Shown here: positions 54,888 through 64,000 of the stretch, one piece after another
How positions within the stretch are numbered: position 1 is the first letter of the stretch
Layout of the letters: the number at the start of each line of letters is the position of its first letter
DNA from: CAVQBL01 sp963710715
Lineage (GTDB): Bacteria; Pseudomonadota; Gammaproteobacteria; DSM-16500
Reading direction: 5' to 3'
DNA length: 64,000 bases
Assembly (NCBI GenBank): GCA_963710715.1
Contig: CAVQBL010000015.1
Span: 186,001 to 250,000 of the forward strand
The notes under the pieces: model-generated
What the model saw: the letters and a program-made list of their open reading frames with translations, nothing else
What the model was told of the DNA's origin: nothing
Databases searched by the model: none
Translations under genes and position numbers: made by a program

Positions 54888-55197
54888 TTAACCCTCTACT
54901 CGTCTGCTTTCTGCTTCTTCTTTGCCTTTCGCTTTTCTATCACCTGAATGCCCACGGAAAGTACGTGTAGCAGCAAATTCACCTAACTTATAACCAACCA
55001 TATTTTCAGTGACATAAATAGGCACATGTAATCTGCCATTATGCACTGCAATGGTTAACCCAACCATTTCTGGTAATATCATTGAACGTCTTGACCAAGT
55101 TTTAATTGGTCGCTTGTCATTTGTCGCAACAGCCTTCTTCAACCTTTTTAATCAGATGATTATCAACAAATGGTCCTTTTTTAATTGAACGTGGCAC
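54888..55197 (-). CDS. rpsS: 30S ribosomal protein S19 (one frameshift)
   Basis: PRSIKKGPFVDNHLIKKVE from GTG 55197, then KKAVATNDKRPIKTWSRRSM and YKLGEFAATRTFRGHSGDRK. The break is near 55138. Confidence 0.92.
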
Positions 55198-55225
55198 GCT
55201 GACACCTCTTACTCAATAAATTATA

Positions 55226-56059
55226 CTATTTACTTCTTCTACGACAATAAACTTTAGCCGTACGTTTATTTCTTACGTGTTTTATAACCTTTAGTTGGCA
55301 CACCCCATGGGACTAACTGGATGACGTCCACCTGATGTTCTACCTTCACCACCACCATGTGGATGATCGATTGGATTCATCGCAATACCTCTAACAGTTG
55401 GGTCGAATACCACGATGACGATTTGCACCCGCTTTACCTAATGAACGCAAATTATGTTCAGAATTACTGACTTCACCAATAACAGCTCGACATTCAGATA
55501 ATACTTTACGCATTTCACCTGAACGTAAACGTAAGGTTGCATAAATACCTTCTCGTGCAATAAATTGTACTGAAGCACCCGCGCTTCGTGCTAATTGCGC
55601 ACCTTTACCTGGCTGCATTTCAATACAATGACTAGTTGAACCAACTGGAATATTTGTTAATGGCAAACAATTACCTGGCTTTAATTGCTGCATCTCGATC
55701 CTGAATACAACTTCATCGCCAGCTTTTAAACCATTAGGGGCAATGATATAGCGTCTTTCACCATCTGCGTACAACAACAATGCAATAAAGGCACTGCGAT
55801 TTGGATCATATTCTAAACGTTCAACTTTAGCTGCAATACCATCTTTATCGCGTTTGAAATCAACAAACGGTATTTTTGCTTATGCCCACCACCAATATGT
55901 CTGCAAGTAATTCTACCTTGATTATTTCTTCCGCCGGTTTTATTCTTTTTTGCAACTAACGGCGCATGAGGTTCACCTTTATGTAAGTCTTTATTAACAA
56001 CTTTCACTACAAAACGTTGTCCTGGCGATGTTGGTTTAGCATGCTTAATCAATTGCCAT
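55226..56059 (-). CDS. rplB: 50S ribosomal protein L2 (several frameshifts)
   Basis: MAI-IKHAKPTSPGQRFVVKV (one extra base near 56050), KTGGRNNQGRITCRHIGGGH, YIIAPNGLKAGDEVV, RSAGASVQFIAREGIYATL, NPIDHPHGGGEGRTSGGRHP region, and a C-terminal RRRSK. Further breaks lie near 55868, 55405 and 55265-55315. Confidence 0.93.
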
Positions 56060-56083
56060 TATTATTCTGCCTACTCGTCAACT

Positions 56084-56382
56084 TAAAGTCTAATTATATT
56101 GATCTGTCTTGCAAGAGTGACATATGCTTTTTTCCAAGCTCTTCTACGTTTGCCTTCGAATTCTTACCTCGAAATCGTCTTTGGTTTGCTTTTAACATTC
56201 ACAATACGTAACAGCTTTTACTTTCGTATTAAATAAATGCTCAACTGCATCTTTAATTTCAGGTTTTGTTGCACATCTGACATCACTTCAAAAACATATT
56301 CATTGCGTTTTTCAGCTAGCAATGTTGCTTTTTCAGAAATATGCGGTGATAAAATAATTTTTAAAAGACGTTCCTGGTTCAT
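56084..56382 (-). CDS. rplW: 50S ribosomal protein L23 (frameshifted)
   Basis: MNQERLLKIILSPHISEKAT, KPEIKDAVEHLFNTKVKAV in a second frame, and the ending RAWKKAYVTLARQINIIRL. Breaks lie near 56265 and 56165-56205. L23 lies at the polypeptide exit. Confidence 0.9.
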
Positions 56383-56991
56383 TTCAGCAACTCCTCAAAC
56401 TCTTTAATTGCTGCTACAGTAATAATCACTTTTTCTGCTCTTACCAATGACACTGGATCCACTGATGCAGCTACATCACTTAAATCAACTGTAGGTAAAT
56501 TACGTGCTGCTAAATATAAGTTTTCATCAACGGAATCAGTAACAATTAATACATTACCTTTAATTTTCATCTCATTCAATTTTTTAACAAATCTTTGGTT
56601 TTAGGTGAATCAACTTCGAAATGCACTCTACCACAATTAATCTTTCTAAGCGAATTAATTCAGAAATATAGAACGCAATGCGCCTTTATACATTTTTTTA
56701 TTTACTTTTTGTTTATAAGCTACGTGGTTTAGCAGCAAAAATCACACCACCTTTACGCCAAAATGGACTGCGAATGGTACCTGCACGTGCACGACCTGTA
56801 CCTTTTTGATTCCATGGTTTTCACCACCGCCTCTAACTTCAGCACGTGTTTTTTGTGCTTTTGTACCAGCACGACCAGCTGCCATATAAGCAGTAACAAC
56901 TTGATGAACTAATGGCTTCATTAAAATCACAAGCAAATACATCATCAGCAACTTCAAGTTTTTTTTTTGAATCCGATAATTGTAATTCCAT
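56379..56991 (-). CDS. rplD: 50S ribosomal protein L4 (several frameshifts)
   Basis: MELQLSDS start at 56991. VVTAYMAAGRAGTKAQKTRA and the C-terminal VLIVTDSVDENLYLAARNLP with KVIITVAAIKEFEELL are clear. In E. coli L4 autoregulates the S10 operon. Breaks between 56590 and 56950. Confidence 0.92.
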
Positions 56992-57007
56992 TACTTAGCC
57001 CTCTCTC

Positions 57008-57659
57008 TTATGCACTCTTCTTTACTGCAGGGCGAATAACAACATCAGCTACCTGGGCACCTGGAACAGCACCTCTAACTAAAATCAAATTACGTTCTAC
57101 ATCAATACGAACAATTGTTGTGACAGAACAGTTCGTCTCACATCACCCATATGACCAGACATTTTTTTACCTTTAAATACTTTACCAGGTGATTGTCTTT
57201 GACCAATAGAACCAGGTGCACGATGTGACAATGAGTTACCGTGAGTTGCATCTTGCGTAGCTAAAATGGTGACGCTTAATCACACCAGCAAAACCTTTAC
57301 CTTTGTTGTGCCTGTTACATCAACATATTGACCTACAGTAAAACGATCTACTTTTAATTCTGAACCAACGTAATATCATCTAATTCATCTTTAGTCATCA
57401 ACTACGAAATTCCCATAAACCATCTGCCTGGCTCAACACCTGCTTTAGCAAAATGACCTGCTTCTGGCTTTGTTAACGCGTGAACGCTTGCGTATTGCCC
57501 GTGGTAACTTGAATAGCACGATAGCCATCATTTTCAAGTGTTTTAATTTGTGTAACTCGATTAGGTAACACTTCAATCACTGTAACAGGAATAGAAACAC
57601 CATCTTCAGTAAAGACACGAGTCATCCCACATTTTCTTCCAACCAAACCTATATGTCAT
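57008..57659 (-). CDS. rplC: 50S ribosomal protein L3 (several frameshifts)
   Basis: Start MT at 57659, then GLVGRKCGMTRVFTEDGVSI in a shifted frame, VIEVLPNRVTQIKTL, HGNSLSHRAPGSIGQRQSPG region, KMSGHMG and a C-terminal VRPAVKKSA. At least five frame changes. Confidence 0.92.
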
Positions 57660-57698
57660 TTTTATCACCTCATCTAGCCATATCATTACATACTTATA

Positions 57699-58030
57699 TT
57701 AATCTTCTGCATCTACACTAATTTGCACATCCACACCTGCAGCAAGATCAAGCTTCATCAATGCATCAATGGTTTTATCTGTTGGCTGATTAATATCAAC
57801 CACACGTTTATGCGTACGTAATTCATATTGATCACGTGCATCTTTATCCGCATGTGGTGAAATACAAACTGTATAACGTTCAATTCGCGTTGGCAGAGGA
57901 ATAGGACCACGAACTTGTGCGCCCGTACTTTTTGCCGTTTCAACAATTTCTCGTGTTGATTGGTCAATCAATCGATGATCAAAGATTTTAACCGAATGCG
58001 TATTCTTTGACTTTTTCTTCCAATTGCCAT
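57699..58030 (-). CDS. rpsJ: 30S ribosomal protein S10 (one frameshift)
   Basis: KSQRIRIRLK then, one missing base near 57985, FDHRLIDQSTREIVETAKST, GPIPLPTRIERYTV, LDLAAGVDVQISV. S10 also acts in transcription antitermination with NusB. Confidence 0.93.
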
Positions 58031-58038
58031 AGTATTAT

Positions 58039-59229
58039 TTACTCAATTACTTTAGCGACAACACCAGCACCTACCGTACGGCCACCTTCGCGAATCGCAA
58101 ATCGCAAACCTTCTTCCATCGCAATCGGCGCAATTAATGTCACTACCATCTTGATGTTATCTCCTGGCATCACCATCTCTACTCCTTCTGGTAACTGCAC
58201 TTCACCCGTCACATCTGTCGTTCTGAAGTAAAATTGCGGACGATATCCTTTGAAAAATGGCGTATGACGTCCACCTTCTTCTTTCGACAACACATACACT
58301 TCTGCTTCAAATTTCGTATGCGGCGTAATCGACCTGGCTTCGCTAATACTTGTCCACGTTCTACTTCTTCTCGCTTCGTTCCTCGTAACAACACACCTAC
58401 GTTATCTCCCGCTCGGCCTTCATCCAACAACTTACGGAACATTTCAACGCCCGTGCAAATCGTCTTAATCGTTGGCTTTAATCCTACAATCTCTAACTTC
58501 TTCTCCTACTTTGACTATTCCTCTCTCTACTCGGCCTGTCACTACGGTTCCTCGACCTGAAATCGAGAATACATCTTCAATCGGCAATAAAAATGGTTTA
58601 TCTATCTGTCGTTCTGGCTGCGGAATGTAATCATCCATCGCTTCTACTAATTTATAAATCGATGGTACGCCTATTTCACTTTGATCTCCTTCCAATGCTT
58701 TCAACGCGAACCAATCACGATTGGCGTCTTATCTCCTGGAAAATCATAACTGCTCAACAAATCTCTTACTTCCATTTCTACTAATTCTAATAATTCTTTA
58801 TCATCTACCATGTCCGCTTTATTCAAGTACACAACAATATACGGTACACCTACCTGACGCGCTAATAATATATGTTCTCGCGTTTGCGGCATCGGGCCAT
58901 CTGCTGCTGATACAACCAAGATCGCTCCATCCATCTGCGCTGCACCCGTGATCATGTTCTTCACATAATCTGCATGGCCTGGGCAATCACATGCGCATAG
59001 TGTCTGCTTATCTGATTGATATTCAACATGCGCTGTCGCAATCGTGATACCGCGTGCTTTTTCTTCTGGCGCTTTATCAATCTGGTCATACGCCTTGCTT
59101 CTCCACCAAATTTCTCCGCCAATACACTTCGTCAATGCCGCTGTCAGCGTCGTCTTACCATGATCTACGTGACCTATCGTTCCTACGTTTACATGTGGCT
59201 TCGTACGCTCAAATACTTGCTTTTGCCAT
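58039..59229 (-). CDS. tuf: Elongation factor Tu (several frameshifts)
   Basis: EF-Tu delivers aminoacyl-tRNA. FERTKPHVNVGTIGHVDHGK, CDCPGHADYVKNMITGAAQM, YLNKADMVDD, GRGTVVTGRVERGI and TDVTGEVQLPEGVEMVMPGD are all present over four frames. Breaks lie near 59222, 59105, 58705, 58485 and 58335. The coding strand is visibly more ACG/GTA/ACT-rich than its neighbours. Confidence 0.95.
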
Positions 59230-59275
59230 ATTTATTCCCTCTTAATAAATCTCTAACATTAATTACTTTGTACTT

Positions 59276-61373
59276 TTACTCAATAACTTGTTCAGCAATA
59301 TTGGCTGGTGCTTCATTATATTTCGAAAATTCCATCGTATAAGTTGCTCGACCTTGGGTCATTGAACGCAAGATCAGTTGCATAACCAAACATTTCACAT
59401 AGTGGAACTTCTGCATCGAATCAACTTTACCAGATGGTGAATCATCCATACCTTGCAAAATACCACTACGACGATTAAGATCACCCATCACATCACCCAT
59501 ATAATCTTCTGGGGTAACAACTTCAACTTTCATAATAGGTTCAAACAATAACAGGCTTTGCTTTTTTTGCACCTTCTTTAAACGCCATGGAACCAGCAAT
59601 TTTAAACGCCATTTCATTAGAATCACATCATGATAAGAACCATCAAATAAAGTTACTTTCACGTCAACAACAGGGATAGCCAGCAATAACACCATTTTGC
59701 AATTGTTCTTGAATACCTTTATCAACTGCAGGAATATATTCTCTCGGAATCACACCACCAACAATGGCATTCACAAATTCATAACCTTTACCCGGCTTCT
59801 TGTCGGTTCAATACTTAATCCAAACATGACCATATTGACCACGACCACCGGATTGCTTAATATATTTACCTTCTTGTTCAACTGTATTACGAATTGTTTC
59901 ACGATAAGCAACTTGTGGTTTACCACATTTGCTTCAACACTAAATTCACGCTTCATACGATCAACAATAATTTCAAGATGTAATTCACCCATACCAGAAA
60001 TAATGGTTTGACCTGATTCTTCATCAGTATGAACACGAAAAGAAGGATCTTCTTGCGCTAACTTACCTAAAGCAATACCCATTTTTTCTTGATCTGCTTT
60101 AGTCTTTGGTTCAACAGCCACAGAAATAACAGGTTCTGGGAAATACCATTTTTTCTAAGAATAATCACTTTATCAGGATCACATAAGGTATCACCTGTCG
60201 TCACTTTCTTTAAGCCAACAGCTGCTGCAATATCACCTGCACGTACTTCTTTAATTTCACTACGTTCATTAGCATGCATCTGTAACAAGACGACCAATAC
60301 GTTCTTCTTTATCTTTAATTGGGTTATAAACAGTATCACCTGACTTCAACACACCTGAATAAACACGGAAATAAGTCAATGTTCCAACATAAGGATCTGT
60401 TGCAATCTTAAATGCTAATGCTGAAAATGGTTCATTATCGTTGGATGTCTTTCTGTCAGTGTTTCCGCTGCATCATCTAAATGCCCTTTCACTGCAGGAA
60501 CATCGCTGGCGAAGGAAATATTCAATAACAGCATCCAACATTGCTTGCACGCCTTTATTTTTAAAGGCTGAACCACAAAACAAGGAACAATTTCATTTTT
60601 AATGTACGTAGTGCGTAAACCTTTTTTAATTTCTTCTTCAGTTAATTCGCCTGTCTTCAAGATATTTATCCATTAATTCTTCAGAAGCTTCTGCTGCTGC
60701 TTCAACCATTTCTTCACGCCATTTTTTGCATTCTTCTAGCATGTTCAGGAGTAATTTCACGTGCTTCATACGTCATGCCTTGATTTTCTTCATCCCAATA
60801 AATTGCTTTCATTCGAACAAGATCAACCACACCTTCAAAATGTTCTTCAGCACCAATAGGCAATTGAATAGGCACAGGATTTGCGCCTAAACGTGTACGA
60901 ACTTGATCAACTACACGTAAGAAAATTAGCACCAGCTCTATCCATCTTATTCACAAAACCTAAGCGTGGAACACCATAACGATTAGCTTGACGCCAAACT
61001 GTTTCAGTTTGTGGCTCAACACCACCCACTGCACAAAATACAGCACATGCACCATCGAGTACACGCAAGGAACGCTCAACTTCAATAGTAAAGTCACATG
61101 TCCAGGGGTATCAATAATATTGATACGATGCTGTGGAAATTGCTTATCCATGCCATACCAAAAACAAGTTGTAGCAGCAGAGGTAATGGTAATACCACGT
61201 TCTTGTTCTTGCTCCATCCAATCCATAATGGCAGCGCCTTCATGGACTTCACCTATTTTATGTGAAACGCCTGTATAATAAAGAACACGCTCTGTGGTTG
61301 TCGTTTTACCAGCATCAATGTGGGCCATGATGCCGATATTTCGATAACGTTCAATTGGTGTTGCTCGTGCCAC
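59276..61373 (-). CDS. fusA: Elongation factor G (many frameshifts)
   Basis: EF-G drives ribosome translocation. [54 protein letters not shown] and [15 protein letters not shown] segments, [20 protein letters not shown] and [14 protein letters not shown] C-terminal parts are in order. About ten frame changes are needed to join 699 codons. Confidence 0.94.
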
Positions 61374-61388
61374 GATTAATACCTCTCT

Positions 61389-61951
61389 TTACCAACGATA
61401 ATGAGCAAATGCTTGGTTAGCTTTTGCCATTCGATGCATATCATCACGTATTTTAACTGCTGCACCACGGCCTTCATAAGCATCAAACAATTTCAGCTGC
61501 TAAGCGCAAAACCATGGTTTTTTCACCACGATCTTTTGCAGCTTGCACAACCCAACGCATAGCCAGTGCAATACCGCGATCAGATCGATACTTCAACTGG
61601 AACTTGATAAGTTGCACCACCCACACGTCGTGATTTAACTTCAACGGTTGGGCGAAATTGTCTAAATGCTTTATCCAAAATTTCTAATGCATCCTTACTA
61701 CGCAACTAGTTTTGCTTTATTGCCACCAGAGCCCTGAGCCTTCGCCTTCATCCGCTTCTTTCACCTTTAGTGCTTATTTATCTTTTTTAAGACGCTCTTG
61801 ATAACTTCGTTAAGCGCGCTATAAACAATTTTCTCAGCAATGATTTTTTACCTCTGCGCATAACAACATTAATAAATTTTGCCAACCGTTCACTGCCATA
61901 TAATGGATCTGGCAAAATTTCTCTTTTAATTGCAGCTTTTCTTCTTGGCAT
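61389..61951 (-). CDS. rpsG: 30S ribosomal protein S7 (several frameshifts)
   Basis: MPRRKAAIKREILPDPLYGS, FINVVMRRGKK, then ALEILDKAFRQFRPTVEVKS, GGATYQVPVEV, and the ending MAKANQAFAHYRW. S7 nucleates the 30S head and represses the str operon in E. coli. Confidence 0.93.
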
Positions 61952-61998
61952 TGCTGTAATTCCCATCACTACTTAAATCAGATTATAATTCAATGACT

Positions 61999-62375
61999 TT
62001 ATTCTTTAGGTCTCTTCGCACCGTACTTCGAACGACCTCTGACGTCGATTTGCAACACCCGCCGTATCTAAACTACCACGTACAATGTGATAGCGAACAC
62101 CAGGCAAGTCTTTAACACGACCACCACGAATTAGAACAACAGAGTGTTCTTGCAAGTTATGCCCTTCACCACCAATATAAGCTGTGACTTCATGCGCCAT
62201 TGGTTAAACGTACACGCGCGACTTTACGCAAAGCTGAGTTCGGTTTTTTAGGTGTGGTTGTATAAACACGCGTACACACACCGCGCTTTTGTGGACACCC
62301 TTTCAAGTGCGGCACATTCGATTTTTCAATTTTTGGCACTCGTGGCTTACGCACAAGCTGATTAATCGTTGGCAT
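61999..62375 (-). CDS. rpsL: 30S ribosomal protein S12 (two frameshifts)
   Basis: MPTINQLVRKPRVPKIEKSN, CPQKRGVCTRVYTTTPKKPN, EVTAYIGGEGHNLQEHSVVL, GRVKDLPGVRYHIVRG, and an ending GRSKYGAKRPKE. Extra bases lie near 62200 and 62038. First gene of the str operon. The Lys in TTPKKPNSA is the streptomycin-sensitive type. Confidence 0.94.
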
Positions 62376-62457
62376 TTCAAAACTCCACTACAATTCAGTC
62401 ACTCTATTAAATAAACAAATACACGCTATCGCCCCAATTTATAAAGGACGAGGCGCG

Positions 62458-62486
62458 ATTCTAAGAAGGACTACGCATTATGTCAA
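62458..62486 (-). promoter_or_regulatory. Promoter of the str operon
   Basis: On the minus strand TTGACA (62481-62486), a 17-bp spacer and TAGAAT (62458-62463), then a GC-rich discriminator CGCGCC. It is a near-consensus sigma-70 promoter of stringent type, about 75 bp before rpsL. Confidence 0.8.
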
Positions 62487-62548
62487 GCAGACAGCATCTA
62501 AATTCATAATATTTATAAAAATCCTCTGGAACAGCTATATCTACATCG

Positions 62549-62640
62549 TCATTGCGTTGAGTGCTTTTTACGACGAAGCAATCCAGAAGAACGTTGCAAT
62601 GTTCTACCTCCTGGATCGCCACGGCCAAGCGCTTGCGATG
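62549..62640. repeat. Diverged copy of the dispersed palindromic repeat
   Basis: CGTCATTGCGTTGAGTGC, GACGAAGCAATCCAGAAGAA, CTCCTGGATCGCCACGG, CGCTTGCGATGAGGA. It lies between rpoC and the str promoter. Confidence 0.7.
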
Positions 62641-62644
62641 AGGA

Positions 62645-64000
62645 TTATTCCCTCACACGCTCACTACGTATTTTCTTATTAACTCGTCGTTCAGCATGAT
62701 ACGCCAAGCCGGTTCCCGCAGGAATCAAACGACCGACAATCACATTTTCTTTCAAGCCTCTTAATTCATCAAATTTACCACTGACTGCAGCTTCCGTCAG
62801 CACCCGTGTGGTTTCTTGGAACGAAGCAGCAGACATAAAAGAATCGGTTGCAAGCGAGGCTTTCGTAATACCTAATAAAATAGGTTCATGACGCGCGGCC
62901 ATTTTACCTTCTTTAGTCATACGATCATTTTCTTCAGGCGCAGTTGACCATATTCAACTTGCTCGCCTTTTAAGAAAGCTAGTATCACCCGGATGCGCAA
63001 CAATGACTTTACGCAACATTTGGCGAATAATGACTTCAATATGCTTATCGTTAATTTTTACACCTTGCAAGCGATAAACATCTTGCACTTCATTAACAAT
63101 ATAAGTTCGCTAATGCACTGGTTCCTAATAAACGTAAAATATCATGTGGATTAAGCGCACCTTCAGCAATTACTTCACCTTTTTCCACATGTTCGCCTTC
63201 AAATACACTCACATGACGCCATTTTGGAATCAGTTCTTCATGCACTTCACCCGTCGGCATCGTGATGATCAAACGACGTTTACCTTTTGTTTCTTTACCA
63301 AAGCTGATAACACCCGAAATCTCTGCCAAAATAGCAGGATCTTTTGGACGTCTTGCTTCAAACAAGATCAGCAACGCGTGGCAAACCACCCGTGATGTCG
63401 CGGGTTTTTGATGTTTCTTGCGGAATTCTCGCAATAACGTCACCCACTTTAACACTTGCACCATCTTCAAAATTAATGATCGCATCCGGTGGCAAGAAAT
63501 ATTGTGCTGGAATATTCGTACCAGCCAGATATAAATCATCACCTTTTTTTCATCAACCAATTTAATCATTGGCTTCAATTCTTTACCGCTGATACCACGT
63601 TGTTTTGGATCGGTAACCACAATGCTGCTCAAACCCGTTAATTCATCGGTTTGACGGTTCATGGTGACACTTTCAACAAGATCAGCAAATTTAATGCGTC
63701 CCGCTACTTCAGTGATAACTGGATGACTATGCGGATCCCAGTTAGCAACAATTTGGCCTGTTTCCACTTTAGATCCATCTGTAACACTGAATTCAGCACC
63801 ATAAGGAATTTTATAACGTTCACGTTCTCGACCATGTTCATCCACAACAGCAAGTTCACCTGAACGTGATACAGCAATAAATTTACCACTGTGATGTTGC
63901 AACCAATTTAACATTATGCAGTTTAATTTTTCCAGTCAATTTAACTTGAACATTATTAGCTGCTGTTGCACGAGATGCCGCGCCACCGATGTGGAATGTT
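62645..64000 (-). CDS. rpoC: RNA polymerase beta' subunit, C-terminal part (frameshifted, 5' end beyond window)
   Basis: The visible C-terminal 450 codons read HHSGKFIAVSRSGELAVVDE, ERYKIPYGAEFSV, TGLSSIVVTDPKQRG, ETKGKRRLIITMPTGE, and the last segment ITKASLATDSFMSAASFQET with FDELRGLKENVIVGRLIPAG. Breaks occur near 63915, 63550, 63370, 63115 and 62930. Confidence 0.94.

Noticed and set aside
45200..64000. Programmed frameshifting in ribosomal genes.
   Set aside because: The slips differ in direction and context, with no shared slippery site, and affect nearly every gene; error is simpler.

Overview
The window looks like the chromosome of an AT-rich gammaproteobacterium, most likely a host-associated or intracellular member of Legionellales/Coxiellaceae. 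Pointers are the gammaproteobacterial gene orders (dapA-bamC, ndk-rlmN-rodZ-hisS-yfgM-bamB-der, ribD-ribE-ribBA-ribH, str-S10-spc-alpha), Sel1-repeat and other effector-like orphan proteins, a tandem pair of RsmY/RsmZ-type small RNAs, and a dispersed palindromic repeat containing GTCATTGCGAG...GAAGCAATCCAG. The lineage is an inference from sequence; no database was searched.

Layout. 1-2.9 kb: ArnT-like glycosyltransferase (cut by the window edge), dapA, a miniature BamC and tRNA-Ser(CGA). 3.1-10.3 kb: a decaying accessory island behind the tRNA, with an AbiE-type toxin-antitoxin remnant, KilA-N and RhuM scraps, a shattered metallophosphoesterase, an avidin-like secreted protein, a frameshifted MTA/SAH deaminase, a RloA-RloB defence pair in which only RloB is intact, and a scar of a second deaminase copy. 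10.3-20.4 kb: a cyclic-nucleotide-domain/methyltransferase fusion, then housekeeping genes, then a Phd/PIN toxin-antitoxin pair with a clear operator. 20.4-24.6 kb: a stand-alone A-T-C NRPS predicted to activate Asn, followed by two tandem CsrA-sponge-like sRNAs, one with a near-consensus GacA/LetA box. 24.6-28.5 kb: yajQ and the riboflavin genes. 28.8-37.6 kb: alpha-2-macroglobulin (YfhM) and PBP1C, divergent, separated by palindromic repeats and an orphan basic protein. 37.6-44.1 kb: Sel1 and other candidate effectors, a 248-bp MITE with 20-bp perfect TIRs and 8-bp target duplication, four lipoproteins and a stand-alone HPt protein. 44.1-64 kb: complete alpha, spc, S10 and str ribosomal operons plus the 3' end of rpoC, all on the minus strand.

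A striking technical point: in the ribosomal block most genes are split by one-base insertions or deletions, while 10-45 kb is clean. Because these genes are essential and the indels fall in conserved stretches, I read them as sequence/assembly error. I therefore annotate each ribosomal gene as one CDS spanning its frameshifts. The broken genes in 3-10 kb, in contrast, look like true decay, with missing pieces, joined fragments and scars.
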